DNA of 64,000 bases from Sternotherus odoratus. Lineage: Eukaryota; Chordata; Testudines; Kinosternidae. Position numbers and translations under genes: made by a program. The DNA lies in NCBI GenBank assembly GCA_032164245.1, contig JAVMKO010000005.1, positions 39,584,133 through 39,648,132 on the forward strand, written 5' to 3'. How positions within the stretch are numbered: position 1 is the stretch's first letter; each line of letters starts with the position of its first letter. Below, in pieces: positions 22,466-34,811 of this stretch. Below the pieces are notes generated by a model. That model was given only the letters and a program-made list of their open reading frames with translations, was not told where the DNA came from and ran no database searches.

Positions 22466-22547
22466 CTCTAGCTCAAGCGGTGTGGAAGGAGTAGGGGAAC
22501 GTACATACACGCACGCATACACCATTTGACTTTTATATATATATAGA

Positions 22548-23659
22548 TTTATGTATTTACTACTAAGCAACATCTCACCCATTTTCCCCCAGTGCCCAAG
22601 CTTCTCTTATAATTGAATTGGGTAAATATATTACTGCATGGGTCATGAGCTCAAGAACACAGAATTTGAACTGTGGCTGTTTAAAGTATGCTGCCATATT
22701 GATATTATTTCTTTGTTTATTTGAGACCCAAGATATCCATTTTCAGACACAGTTTCTAGGTTTTTGCCTTGTGGTGAGAAAGTCTAATGCAGCCACTAAT
22801 CCATGTACTGTATAATAAAAAACACTGACACATTTGTATAACAAGAATAATTAGTGTTGGTACAGTTTTAATGCTCTTGTTACTCCATGTTTTCTTACAG
22901 TTTTGATGCTAGTTGAATATTTTCAGGATGTTGGGTCACTTCGATTTAAGTAAAGGATTAGACCTGCTGAACTTAACTACCTTCTCCGTACACTCTGATC
23001 ATCTTTATTTGTAGCTCTGTTTAAAGTCATGTTTCTTTACTGTGGCTTTGGGAATCACAATTTAATCAGAGGGGAAAGCATTGTTTAAATAGGAAATTCT
23101 GTGACCAAAACAGCCTGTGGTTTGAAGTGTAAATAAAAACTAAAGAATGGTCTAATATTTCATACATCATGGTGATTTCTGAAATATGTACAGTGGCCAG
23201 AGATTTTCAAGGAATTCACTAATATTGTTTTTACATATGGGAAAGAAATTATTTCCTCTAACATAGTTAGGACTTTCCAGTCTCATACATCTACATCATT
23301 GCTTCCTCTTTTGGTTTTGTCAAATAACCAGGCTTTTGCAGGGTAGCTCAGGATAGTTTGAGGCTTTGGATTTAGAGCCCAATTATCTAGGGCTTTAATT
23401 TTTCAGCTACATTACAGGCTACATTTGCAGTACTTCCTCCACCACTAATTGCACAACAGTAGCTGTCCAACATGAATAGAATAAAACTTATTTGTTCTTA
23501 AATGACACTGGACAGATAATCCTTCTTTGCCTGAAGTAGGTTGAAAGAGAACTGAAACAGAAGTAGTCAATATTTTCTTCAACAGAGGTTTTTAAACCTC
23601 CAAATGATATTACCTGCTAACAAGAGGATGCTGCCCTTACTATAGCATATATGTCAAAG
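22548..23659. other. Intron, no feature recognised
   Basis: AT-rich, unique-looking; no repeat ends or conserved frames. Confidence 0.5.
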
Positions 23660-24600
23660 GGTTAAGTACCAGAGAATTAGGGCTATTAAGTAATTTAAAA
23701 AATAAAATAAAATAAAAAAATTAATCACGATTAATCACACTGTTAAACAATAATAGAATACCGTTTATTTAAATATTTTTTGCTGTTCTCTACAATTTCA
23801 GATATATTAATTTCAATTACAAAACAGAATACAAAGTGTACAGTGCTCACTTTATATTTATTTTTGATTACAAATATTTGCATTTTAAAAAACAAAATAA
23901 TATTTTTCAATTCGCCTAATACAAGTACTGTAGTGCAATCTCTTTATTATGAAAGTTGAACTTACAAATGTAGAATTATGTACAAAAAATAAAACAGTGT
24001 AAAACTTTTGAACCGACAAGTTCACTCAGTCCTACTTCAGCCAATCGCTCATACAAACAAGTTTGCTTACAGTTTGCTGATAATGCTGGTAATGCAGCCC
24101 ATGTCTTGTTTACAACGTCACCTGAAAGTGAGAACAGGTGTCCGCATAGCACTGTTGTAAATGGCATCGAAAGATATTTATGTACCAGATGCGCTAAAGA
24201 TTTATATATCCCTTCATGCTTTAACCACCATTCCAGAAGACATGCATCCATGCTGATGACGCATTCTGCTCAATAATAATCCACAGCAGAGCAGAAAGAT
24301 GCATGTTCATTTTCATCATATGAGTCAGATGCCACCAGCAGAAGGTTGATTTTCTTGTTTGGTGGTTCAGAATCTGTAGTTTCCGCATCGGAGTGTTGCC
24401 CTTTTAAGACATCTGAAAACATTCTGCACACCTCGTCAGTCTGAGATTTTGGAAGGCACTTCAGATTCTTAAACCTTGGGTTGAGTGCTGTATCTATCCT
24501 TAGAAATCTCACATTGGTACCTTCTTTGCATTTTGTAAAATCTGCTGTGAAAGTGTTCTTAAAAAGAACATGTGGTGAGTCATCTTCCAAGACTGCTATA
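23660..24600 (-). pseudogene. hAT (ZBED-like) transposase C-terminal part, minus strand
   Basis: From 24620 leftward: LNPRFKNLKCLPKSQTDEV, then SDSYDENEHASF, then after a stop MDACLLEWWLKHEGIYKSLA and LVHKYLSMPFTTVLCGHLFS with LSGDVVNKTWAAL. That last part is the hAT C-terminal dimerisation region, the region shared by Ac/Tam3-type transposases and ZBED proteins. The 3' non-coding tail runs to 23660 and ends in an ATTAATCACGATTAATCAC-type terminal zone. The N-terminal BED finger and most of the catalytic part are missing. Helitron 3 abuts it at 24604. Confidence 0.8.
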
Positions 24601-24603
24601 AAA

Positions 24604-25240
24604 TCTATATATATAAAAGTCAAATGGTGTATGCGTGTATGTATGCGTGCGTGTATGTATGCGTGTATGTACGTGCACTTACTCCGTCCACACCGTTTGA
24701 GCTAGAGACTTGAAATTTGGTACAGTTATAGGTTTTAGGGTCCTAATCAGGGTAAGAGTCGAAATTTTTTCAAATCTCACCTCTGACGCCCCCCAGAGGT
24801 GAAATTATTTAAAGGCCAATCACATCAGCTGGGCAGCTGCTGTTCTCTGTGACATAGTTATGATGTCATAATACCCCCTCCAATGGACCCTGCATTCGCT
24901 CAGCTCTCTGCCCCCTCCCCCCTCCAATGGACCCCGCACTCACTCAGCTCTCTGCCCCCTCCCCCCTCCAACGGACTCCGCACTCGCTCAGCTCTCTGCC
25001 CCCTCCCCACCTCCGACGGACCCGAGTTGGGTTTGGTCGGAGGGTAAGTGAGGTAGGGGTGTCGGGTTTGGTCGGAGGGTAAGTGAGGTAGGGGTGTTGG
25101 GTTTGGTCAGGGGGTGAGGTGGGGGTGTCGGGTTTGGTCGGGGGGTGAGGTGGTGTCGGGTTTGGTCGGGGGGGTAAGGGAGCTGGGGGTGTTGGGTTTG
25201 GTCTGGGGGGTGGGAAGGTGTCGGGGTGGTTGAGGGGTGA
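24604..25240 (+). mobile_element. Helitron, 3'-truncated
   Basis: Starts TCTATATATATAAAAGTC directly after A, inside hAT sequence. It keeps the CAAATGGTGTATGCGTG start, the CGCTCAGCTCTCTGCCCCC units (four) and the G-rich TTTGGTCGGGGGGTGAGG array, then stops before the hairpin and CTAG end. Confidence 0.8.
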
Positions 25241-25261
25241 ATAGCAATCATTTGTTATATG

Positions 25262-26212
25262 TCATAGTATCATAGAAACTTAGGGTTGGAAGAGACCTCA
25301 GGAGGTCATCTAGTCCAATCCCCTGCCAAAAGCAAGACCAACACCAACTAAATCATCCCAGTAAGGGCTTTGTCAAGCCAGGCCATAAAAACCTCTAAGG
25401 ATGGAGATTCTACCACTTCCCTAGGTAACCCATTCCAATGCTTCATCACCCTCCTAGTGAAATAGTGTTTCCTAATATCCAGCCTAGACCTCCTCCACTG
25501 CAACTTGAGACCATTGCTTCTTGTTCTGTCATCTGCCACCACTGAGAACAGTTTAGCTCCATCCTCTCTGTGGGGCCTTCAGGTAGTTGAAGGCTGCTAT
25601 CAAATCCCTCCCCATTCTTCTCTTCTGCAGACTAAATAATTCCAGTTTCCTCAGGCTCTCCTTGTAAATCATGTGCCCCAGCGCCCTAATCATTTTTGTT
25701 GCCCTCTGCTGGACTCTCTCCAATTTGTCCACATCCTTTCTTTAGTGGGGGGATCAAAACTGGATGCAATACTCTAGGTGTGGCCTCACCAGTGTCAAAT
25801 AGAGGGGAATAATCACTTCCCTCCATCTGTTGGCAATGCTCCTACTAATACAGCCCAATATGCCGTTGGTCTTCTTGGCAACAAGGGCACATTGCTGACT
25901 CATATCCAGCTTCCTGTCCACTGTAATCCCCAGGTCCTTTTCTGCAGTACTGCTGCTTAGCCAGTCTGTCCCCAGCCTATAGCGGTGCATGGGATTCTTC
26001 ATTCCTAAGTATAGGACTCTGCACTTGTCCTTGTTGAACTTCATCAGATTTCTTTTGGCCCAATTGTCGAATTTGTCTAGGTCACCGTGGACTTTATCCC
26101 TACCCTCCATCATATCTACCTCTCCCACCAGCTTAGTGTCATGTGCGAACTTGCTGAGGGTGCAATTAAACCCATCATCCAGACCATGACTGCAGTCATT
26201 GACCATATGCAA
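25262..26212 (-). pseudogene. CR1 LINE, 3' end of ORF2 and 3' UTR
   Basis: Minus strand: FAHDTKLVGEVDMMEGRDKV, KFNKDKCRVLYLGMKNPMHR, STAEKDLGITVDRKLDMSQQ, ending [16 protein letters not shown]… and TGMI stop near 25348. This is the palm/thumb end of the CR1 reverse transcriptase. The catalytic A-D-D box reads A-H-D, so it is inactive at that residue. The 3' UTR ends in ATGATACTATGAC at 25262. Frame breaks lie between 25750 and 25560. The element is 5'-truncated, as usual for CR1. Confidence 0.9.
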
Positions 26213-26475
26213 TTTTAGGAAATCTCTTCATACAATTCACTCCATAAATTTATCAAGCTCAGTCTTAAAGGAAGGTAGGTTTTTTGTTCCCAGTACACTC
26301 CTTGGAAAGCAGTTCCAGAATGTCACTCCTCTGATCATCAGAAATTTTTGTTTAATTTCAAGCCTAAATATATTCACCTTTCAGTGTCACCCATTTTTAG
26401 GAGGGGATTCACAAGACTTGACATTTCAGTGAAAGGGGTTCACAGGTTGTTAAAGTTCGGGAACCACTGCTCTAT
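26213..26475 (-). repeat. Older CR1-like fragment
   Basis: CCTTGGAAAGCAGTTCCAGA and GATCATCAGAAATTTTTGTT resemble the 3' UTR part of an older CR1 subfamily, adjoining the younger CR1. Ends uncertain. Confidence 0.4.
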
Positions 26476-26885
26476 GTCCTTAACTACTCTCTTTAAGACC
26501 TTTCATACAATTGAGATCAAACTAGTGAGCCTGTAATTTCCTGGATTACTTTTTTTCCTTTCTTAAATATAGGTCCTGTATTTGCAATTTTCTAGTCATA
26601 GGGTACAACCCCCAAGTTGGGCCATAACTATATTATCTTTTATCTCCACCCTGAGATAGAAGTATAGAAAATAATTATAGGTGTAGATCCGGAACTTTTG
26701 TTCTTCCTGTTTTACAAAACAAGAACAAGGAGACATCCCATTAATTTGAAAAGTAGCAAATTCAGAACCGAGAAAAGGAAATACTTTCCCACTCAACCTT
26801 AATTGATCTGCAGTATTTACAGCCAGAGGATGTCACTTAAAAACAGACCAATCACTTAAAAACATTCATGAGGGATTGTTTTCAG

Positions 26886-27010
26886 TGTTATTGTAGCCAT
26901 GTTGGTCCCAGACCTGAAGGAAAGCTCTGTGTAAATTTTAAGGCTTGTCTCGTACACCAACAGAAATAGGTCCAGTAAAAGATATTACTTCATGCATCTT
27001 GTCTTTCAAA
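26886..27010 (-). repeat. Second Penelope-like repeat family, decayed
   Basis: TGTAGCCATGTTGGTCCCAG then CTGAAGGAAAGCTCTGTGT. Facing arms and box order resemble a hammerhead core in its consensus form, but here the pairing arm and GAAA box have decayed. Ends near ATCTTGTCTTTC. Confidence 0.4.
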
Positions 27011-27507
27011 AGAAGGATAACAAAAATATCCAGTTATAACAATTAAGGCAAAACTAAGATTTTGAAAGGGATAAAAATGTCTTGTTTCAAGGCTTAAACT
27101 AAACTCTAACTATTAGGGATTATATTGAGACCTTTATGGGTCAGATTATACCTTATTTGCCTGCTCTGTGGTTCTTGCACCTCCTTCTAAGGCACCCAGT
27201 ACTGACCCCTGTTGGTGGGAGGATTCTGGACTGAACTAGGTGGTCCATGGATTTGATCCGATATGCCAATTCCTATAATGGAAAACTAGAAATATTTGCC
27301 AGAAAAAGAGAGCCGCAAGCTCATTTGCTCTCCAAAAAGAGGTAATAGTTATGTAAAAGGTTGCTTTTAGTAGAGCTAAAATAAGGATTCTAATCCCAGG
27401 GGTTCAAAGGGTTAAGTACAGAGGCTATTAATCACCATGTTTAGGTTCAAAGGAGATACAATCCTTCTAGATCTCACTAAAATCTGTTTTATTGCCCTTG
27501 TCATAAG
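27011..27507. other. Intron, no feature recognised
   Basis: No repeat ends or conserved frame seen. Confidence 0.45.
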
Positions 27508-28250
27508 TGTAAAGGGCTGGAGAGGGTTAATGTTAGCTGAGAACAAGTGACGTAAGAGCTCCCTGCCATGAGAGAGGGAGGGAGGAGTTTTTAGTTCAAT
27601 TTAGTTTTGGCTTGCCATGTAGCTGGAAAATGGTCTCGGAGCATCTTTGGCTATTAAGATGACTCTACTCTTCTCTTATATTTCTACTTAGCTAATTGTA
27701 AGTGATCTTTTGATATTATAAGCCTGTGCCTATTTGGGGTGTCTCGGTCCTTTTTAGAGGGGAGTTAGGGAACCCCAGATTGTGAAGTGTACTGTATCTC
27801 TGTTTTATTCTCTTTTCTTTATAAAAATGTCTGGTCTATTTCCCTTAAGGTTTTCTCTGCTTTCAACCTGGGAAGAGGGAAGGGAGGGGAATAGGTATCA
27901 GGACAGCTAAAGGTATAGCTGGAGTGTGGAAACCGTCTCTCGCTACCGTCAGGTTAGACGGGGGAGGGGGAAGGGAACAGCCTCTAAGGGTCCGGCTCTC
28001 AGGTAGAGAGATGGAGGGTGGGGAAGTCCGGGGGCCCCTCCAAGGTTTTGGAAGTACACCCGGATGGTGGCAGCCGTGGTTCCCCAAGAACCCCACTGGT
28101 AAAGGGGGGGTTTCTTGGGGTGTAGGGACTTAATTTGGCTGGGAAGCAGCTAAGTTGAGTGGTTTGGCTAAAAAAGAGTTCCAGTCTTTGTACTCAAGAG
28201 CACAGAGGCTGGGGTACCCCTCTTACAGCCCTGAAAAAATAAATCGAGTT
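27508..28250 (+). repeat. LTR-like sequence
   Basis: It may begin TGTAAAGGGCTGGAGAGGG. G-rich purine tracts (27960-28030) and GATGGTGGCAGCCGTGG near 28062 resemble the LTR-like region at 60700-60780 (GAGTGGTGGCAGCATC). The class and both ends are uncertain; no coding part. Confidence 0.4.
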
Positions 28251-29199
28251 ATTAGACTGGGAACCACCTAGTGTCCAGCTTTGCTGAGGGGGCCAGGTGT
28301 TTGCCAATGCTGAACTTTTCAAGCTCTGTTGAAACCAAATCTTTAATTTTCCTCCATTGTATAAAGGCCTATTGTACTTGCCAGTGCTGGAAATGTACTG
28401 TAGTTATGAAATCCTTCCATATTTAATCCTAGCTGAACAAATAATGCATATCATTGCACACTACATTACCAATTCAATGGCATTTAAGTGAAATCATTTT
28501 CAAAAGTAAATCAAAAATATAAGTCTGAGCTCTCGTTCAGCATTTTATGTTTATGTTTTCCCCTCGGGCCTTCAGCACAGCAGTATAAATGCATAATTTC
28601 ACTGTATTCTGCTTAAAGAATTGGAAAATACAGAATTGTTCAGTAGTGTCTAAATGGGGGTTGAGTGATGGTAAATTTTCATGCAGATTACGGTTTTGGG
28701 AACAAGGGTTCCATTATATAGGGAACTGTAGAGCATAAGTCTTTCTTCTCCAATTGTTGTGTTTCAAAGGGATAATTACAGGAAAGTACACAACTGAGTA
28801 AGCAGTTACACTTTCAGAACATATATAGATAAAGACATATTTCCTTAAAATGTAGGAGTTGTTTTATGTCTGCACTGTGGTTTTGGTCTGAGATTGTGGG
28901 TTTATTGGTTTACATTCTTTTATGTGGTCCAAGTGCTAGATCTGCTAAGGCTCATCTTTCTTTGACTGGACCTAAGATTATCTCACTTAGGTAGTAATTT
29001 GTTCCATATCTTGATTTTGTCCAGACACATCTTAATGGTAAGACTTTTGTGAACCATAGTATAATGATACCTGTACTAGTATCTACTGTGCTAAAATTGA
29101 GAGAATTAACTGCTTTACAAGCAGTTTTGATACGACATTCACTGATGTTTGTTAACTGCTTTCATGTGTTTAGATGGAAGTGAGTAGAGAAATACAAAG
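28251..29199. other. Intron, no feature recognised
   Basis: AT-rich, no repeat termini or conserved frame. Confidence 0.5.
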
Positions 29200-30328
29200 T
29201 ACAGTTGTCTCCCTCTTCTTTCTTGCCATTTGTCTATTCTGGGACAGTGACTTTTATAGCCTTCTTCCAAAACTCATGATTATACACCTGGCTGTCATGC
29301 AAATTGGTCTCTCTATGGACTGCTGATATCTAGTCTGTGTATTGAGTCTTTGGCCTCCCCATTTGTCGTCTTCCATCCACAATCATTGCAAGGCTGTCCT
29401 ACCAATATAACTCTCATATCTCCACTGTACATGTGCATTCCAATGTAGCTTAGCCTCCCTGAACTTATCTTCAATTGGGGCAACCTGCATTAGACACTTA
29501 CAACTTCATTTCACTTCCTATCATGGAGTGTCTAGCCATTTGATCACCTCAGTATTTTCATTACTGTGGAGGCAAACAGTTATTTCTTTTCTTGGTCCAG
29601 TCTGTGCTCCATACTTTAGGCCTGGTCAATTATAGTTTTATACACTCTACCTTTTAACTTTATTGGCCTCTTTTTATTACAGAGAACTGGGATCAGCTCC
29701 TGATATTTTCACTAAACAGTTTTGGTGAACAGCTGGGCATTGCTCAGGAGGGCACCATTGTCAGCAACCATTGATTCTAGGTATTTACATTCTTTAACTC
29801 TTCTAAGCTTTCTACCTATAATGTTCTTTATGGTGAGTCTTTCTCCATCACTTATCATAGCATCAGTCTTACCAACATTTATTCTAAGTCCTGCTGTTCA
29901 AAGTTGGTTTGCAAGGTTTCCTAGTCATCTGTATATATCACTAAGTAATCTGAGAACAGCATATTCCAAGGTGGTTGCTTTCACATATTCTCACTTATCA
30001 CATCCAAGACAACCACAAACAAAAAAAAAGCTTAACTGTGACTTCAGAAGTAGACTATTGTTTACTGGGAATTCTCTGCTGTAGCCTGCCACTTGGTTTT
30101 GATTGTGGTAGGTACTCCATCATCATCATCATCCTGGATAAGATGGACATATCCTTCTGGCACGCCTGTAAACTCCACCAAACAAATTATCTTGGCACAT
30201 GATGTATGCCTTCTCCAAGTCCACAAAGACCATGTCTAGTTACGGTCCCTTTTCTATGTGCTTCTTCATGAGGATTCTCAGAGCAAATATGGCATCAAAT
30301 GTATTCCTTCCCTGAATAAATCCGTACT
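29200..30328 (-). pseudogene. RTE-like LINE reverse transcriptase fragment, 3' piece
   Basis: Minus strand from 30336: DQYGFIQGRNTFDAIFALRI then, after a stop, DMVFVDLEKAY, the RT motif A block with the D-x-x-x-A-Y pattern. The remainder to about 29200 is decayed. The wording (GFIQGRNTFDAIF, VFVDLEKAY) suggests the RTE-like group; that is inferred. The frame continues across the LTR insertion into 33597. Confidence 0.65.
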
Positions 30329-31766
30329 GATCCTGTGATGGGTTCCCCCCCTTCTGCAGGTTGCCAACTGGAACTGGGTACCACTGAGTCCACTTGACCC
30401 ACCAGCTTGGGCTCCCTCTCTCCCTGTAATGCTATGACAAGCTGCAGACACACTCCTGGGCTCATACTTTTACCAGCACACAGCTAGGGACTCAACCAGC
30501 TGCAGAAACACACAGAAACTGAAATCTACTCTGCATAGGAAGAATCAGCTAAGGAATTGCCCAGTACTCAAATGGCACCACCCCTTCATAGGATAAACCC
30601 AAAATTATACCGTCTTGCACTTCACAGAGAACTACACAGCATAAACTCATGAAATTCATCCCCTCCGTCAACATGAAGAGAGATATGCTACAGCTTTTTG
30701 CCCCTAGTTATGAAATCCACACACTGGATTTTAGACAAAACAAAAACAAGTTTATTACCTACAAAAGATAGATTTTAAGTGATTAAAAGGGATAGCAAAC
30801 AGATCAAAGCAGATTACCCAGCAATTAAAACAAAAATGCAATCTAAGCTTAAGATGCTAAAGAAATTGGTTACAAGTAGCATTTTCTCACCCTAAATGTT
30901 GTTTTAAGGTGGATTGCAGAGATTCTTCACGACCAGCTTCACTTGCCTGCATCTTAAACCTTCAGATGTTTATTCACAGGCTAGACAAATGTCCAACCTG
31001 GGCTCAGTCCTTCTTCCCCAGTCTGGTCTTTGTTTCTTAGATGTTTACAGCAGTCATCTTGTGTGGGGATGCAGTGAAGAATGAACCATGATTGTTACTC
31101 CCTTGCTTTTAAACAGGTTTTACAGATTGTGGAAATCTTTTGACTTCCAGTGTGATTCCCACCCCCGGTCACTAGAAAAATACTATTATGATCTTGGTGT
31201 CTGGTATCAGGTGACTTGATCTCATGGCCCTGCAGCTAGGGACACAACCAGAGTCTTTTTGCAGTATCCCCACAAAGGCTTTCCTGGTGAAAGATTAGCA
31301 TCTTCTTGTCCCTGCCAGCAGGTATATGGAATCTTGGGGAGCAATTACCACACAGGTGGGTGCAAAATAAACTTTATTAAGAAAATGCAAAAACAGGGAA
31401 AATTTAATAGTGAGGGGTATGGGGTTTGTTAAAGTAGACAATTGGGGAGGGGTTTCTTTTAGTAAATGGGATAGGGGGTTTCAATAGTGGGGTACAATAC
31501 AGTGGGGTACAATACAGTTGGTAACCAATTAACACTGAAGTATAAATGTAACAGGTAGGTAACAATTTCTATGTAAAGAGTGTGTCACAGCAGCATATAA
31601 CCAACTAACAGTATGGGTAAAATGTGTTAAATAACCAACAATTTTAGGTAAAAATGTAAATGTAAAATGTGAGGTGTGTTAGAGAGAAAGGGGTAACCAA
31701 TGGGGTTTTATGCTAGAAAGAGAGAGAGAGAAGACAGGCTGTAAGTTGAAACAGCAGAGAGGGAGG

Positions 31767-31768
<2 letters not shown>

Positions 31769-31810
<42 letters not shown>
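31769..31810. repeat. (GA)n microsatellite
   Basis: Twenty-one perfect GA units in a purine-rich stretch. Confidence 0.95.
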
Positions 31811-31813
<3 letters not shown>

Positions 31814-32264
31814 TGGTAGATAAGTAAGGTTGGGGGATGGGGGAAGAGGAGCACGTGGTGGAGGGAGATTTAAACTCAGGGAGACACAGAACAGACAGGC
31901 TGCAAGTTTAAACAGCAGAGAGACAATTATACAAAACACAGTAAAATCTTATCTATGATTTAACTTAACCAAAACGACACAAATTAGCAAGTAACAAAAC
32001 ACAATGCAACAATTCTTTAAGGCTAACTTACAGGGTACAATGCAAGCAATTTCCTAAACCTAACTTAACTACAGCTATACAAAATGAAATTACAACTTAT
32101 CTAGACTAAAAATCAAAATCTAACCTAATGGGTGCACCTTATACTAGGGGTAGTTTCAGAGGGGAGGGTGGTGTGTGCCCAGGTACAGTCCAGGAAGGCA
32201 CAGGCTTATTTCTAGCAGCAAAGGTGCTGCAAAGCAAGAAACAGATTATAGATACAGACCAAGG

Positions 32265-32475
32265 AGTTTGAGAGGTTTTAAGACACAGACCAAGGTTTAG
32301 TTTAAGTCTAAGAGAGGTTTTAAGACACAGACCAAGGAGTTTGAGAGGTTTTAAGACACAGACCAAGGTTTAGTTTAAGTCTAAGAGAGGTTTTAAGACA
32401 CAGACCAAGGAGTTTAAGAGAGGGTTTTAAGACACAGACCAAGGAGTTTAAGAGAGGTTTAGTTTGAGTCTGTGT
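32265..32475. repeat. Tandem repeat, alternating units of about 32 and 36 bases
   Basis: Units share GAGAGGTTTTAAGACACAGA followed by CCAAGG; alternate copies add TTTAGTTTAAGTCTAA. Non-coding; the repetitive peptides in all frames come from the array. Confidence 0.85.
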
Positions 32476-33596
32476 GTTGGGGAAACAGAGCCAGCAGCTA
32501 AAGTAATTAAGTATAGAAAGTTTCACAGAGGGATTCTCACCAGTCCCCAAGGCAGCAGCAAAGGCAGAAGCAGCAACAGCATCAGAAGAAGCAAGGAGGG
32601 CTCGGCACGGTCTTGATAATCAGGAGGTCTCTCAGGCAGCAATTCGTTCTTCATGGGGGGGGGGTTAAAATTGGGGTACGCTAAAAAATAAAACGAGAGC
32701 GGAGAAAGGACCCCCCCCAGAACCCCTGGCTGATCAGACCAGGTAGCAATGCAGGAACCTTTCTGATGTTTGTTTCAAAAATGCCTGTTCTTAAAGGCAA
32801 ACTCAGGCAGTTTCCCCGCCAGTAATCCTGATAGGCTCCTTCTGTCACAGGGGAGGAGTTACAGGGAAAAACTGAAGGTGAGCATAGAGACATGCCTGGG
32901 CAGAGTCCTGGACCATAGGTGTGAGTTCCACCTCATGACTCAAAAGCACATGAGGCCTATGACTCATGCCCAGGATCTCAAAAACACATTAGGTCTTACA
33001 GCTTTGGACATTGCCTACCCTACACCGAGCCCAGGTTTAACAAGGTGATAACAGGACCAACCCTTTGAAACAGGGCAGTTGTCCCACTTAGCACGCAGCA
33101 CAAGTGGCCATCCCTTTGAGAAGGGCAATGGCTCTTGGTAAACAACTTAAGGGGCCCTCCCTTTGAGAAGGGCAGTGGCCCTGGTAAACAACTTAACAGC
33201 CAGGGAGGGGCGGCCACAGGAGAACAAAAACAAAATGGAGTAAGGGGACAGCTGTAAGAAACAAAATGGAATAGTGGGAAAGCTGTAACAGACACTTCTA
33301 AAGACCTATTGTTCTTTCTAATGTCCCTTTCCAACCAGCAATCTAGACTGATTGCATTCTGTCTAGTGGGCATTCCTCAGGTGTAAAAACATTTGTAATA
33401 AGGGCATAGACAATATTCCTAACTTTAGATACAAAAATGATACATGCATAGAAATATGATAATCATATTCAGTAAATCATATAATTTCCGATGGTATTTC
33501 ACATGCCTTATCTTGCACAAAATACATCATAATTAGGTCATGTTTATAGCATAATAATATTACTATAAAGAATATGGGGCATAATGCCACAGATCT

Positions 33597-34800
33597 TTCC
33601 AAATTTCAACTGTTCGATGCAGATTCTTTTCATTAATCTTCTCTCATACTTTCATAGCATGTGACAACAGCTTAATTATGTGATAATTAGCACACAGTGT
33701 AATATCTCCCTTATGTTTATCACAAATGCCATTCCGTCCCATCATTTTCTCTGAAGAATAGAATATAACAGACTTGTAAGATACTTGATGCCTTCCATTT
33801 TCAATTACTTCAGCACATCCACTGATACTTCATCAGGACAAGGTGCTTTCTCTTTTTTCATTTTTCTAAGTGCTTTTACAACCTCTTCCTCTTGTATCCA
33901 GTCAATCAGACCCCACTTTGACTTAAATGTTCTTAGTTCATCACATTGGATTTCTTCATTCTTTCAGAGTAATCACTCCAGAGCTTACTGATTGATTCAC
34001 CATTAATTTGCAATATACCATGTTCATTTCTAATACAAGCAAACGTGTGTCCCTTGTCGATTTGTGTTTTGCCATAGCGAGATGATCTTTTCTCCCTCAG
34101 ACATATCGTCCTATTTAGTTATATAGCTCATCAGAGGCCACATTTTTAACTGTTACAACACTTCTTTTGGCCTCCTTTTTTGCCTGCATATACACTGTCT
34201 TATCACTGCTCAAGCCACTGCCCTGACTTTTTTTTAAAGTTCCTTTTTTTCTTCTCAGTGCATTCTTTAACTAGAAGATTCCACCACCAAATCTCCCTTC
34301 TTAGGCTTTTTGGGACTGGTTTAATCACTCCTGTGATTTCGTATGCCATTTACAGCAATGTTTACTTAGTTTGTACCAGTTATCCTCCATGCATCCCACT
34401 ATGTAGTCAGCATTACTTATTGTTTAAAGATCTTGTTATTTCTATCATTAAATTTCTACCACTTAGGTTTTTCTGGTGCCCAAGGGTTCAGATGATTCTG
34501 AGATCTCTATATTCTGAAGTCCATAAGAAGTCTGTTGTGGTTCACAATCTTTGACAGGCATTACCTTACAATTAATTCATTTGTGATCTGTCATTTCTTT
34601 TTGTTAAAAAATAAATCAATTTGAGACTTGTGTCCTCCACTCTCATAAGTTAGGAGGTAGCTTTTCCTTCTCTGAAAGTGTGTTTGCAATCACTATATCT
34701 AGTGCTGCACAAGTCTGAAGGGCTATTTCTTCTTTGGAGTTTCTGGCTCCAATGTCATGCCTGTGACAGGGCAATCTCTTTCAATATTCTGAACAAATCT
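33597..34800 (-). pseudogene. RTE-like LINE fragment, 5' piece
   Basis: On the minus strand this leads directly into the RT piece at 30328: with one copy of the GATC duplication, ATTTGGAAAGATCAGTACGG reads through in frame. Upstream a PDEVSVDVL-type block appears near 33840-33810, typical of the segment before the RT fingers. Heavily decayed, stops throughout. Confidence 0.55.
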
Positions 34801-34811
34801 TATAGAAGTCC

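Larger units (their letters stand above)
21013..22547 (-). mobile_element. Helitron, non-autonomous, minus strand
   Basis: Read on the minus strand it begins TCTATATATATATAAAAGTC and ends GCTAG, placed between A and T. Its first about 100 bases (CAAATGGTGTATG, GAGCTAGAGACTTGAAATTTGGTA) match the other two Helitrons. A 37-39-base unit (GAGAGAGCTGAGCGAGTGCG plus GGGGCCGTTGGAGG) is repeated more than ten times at 21040-21630. A hAT MITE interrupts it at 21817. No Rep/helicase gene. Confidence 0.85.
30334..33591 (-). mobile_element. LTR insertion splitting the LINE, itself compound
   Basis: The ends are TGTGATGGGTTCCC at 30334 and ATAATGCCACA at 33591, flanked by GATCC (30329-30333) and GATCT (33592-33596), a 5-bp target duplication with one change. 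The inverse of the right end starts TGTGGCATTATG, like the LTR at 9797. The middle (about 31325-33330) looks like other inserted DNA with a (GA)n run, a tandem repeat and purine-rich tracts; I cannot place its borders. No viral reading frame is present. Confidence 0.6.

Noticed and set aside
21736..22529. Long GC-rich frames (up to 237 codons)
   Set aside because: They are inside a hAT MITE with a 44-base repeat; the peptides are repeat artefacts on several frames.
32139..32550. Leucine-rich repetitive protein on the minus strand
   Set aside because: Product of a tandem repeat with alternating 32- and 36-base units.
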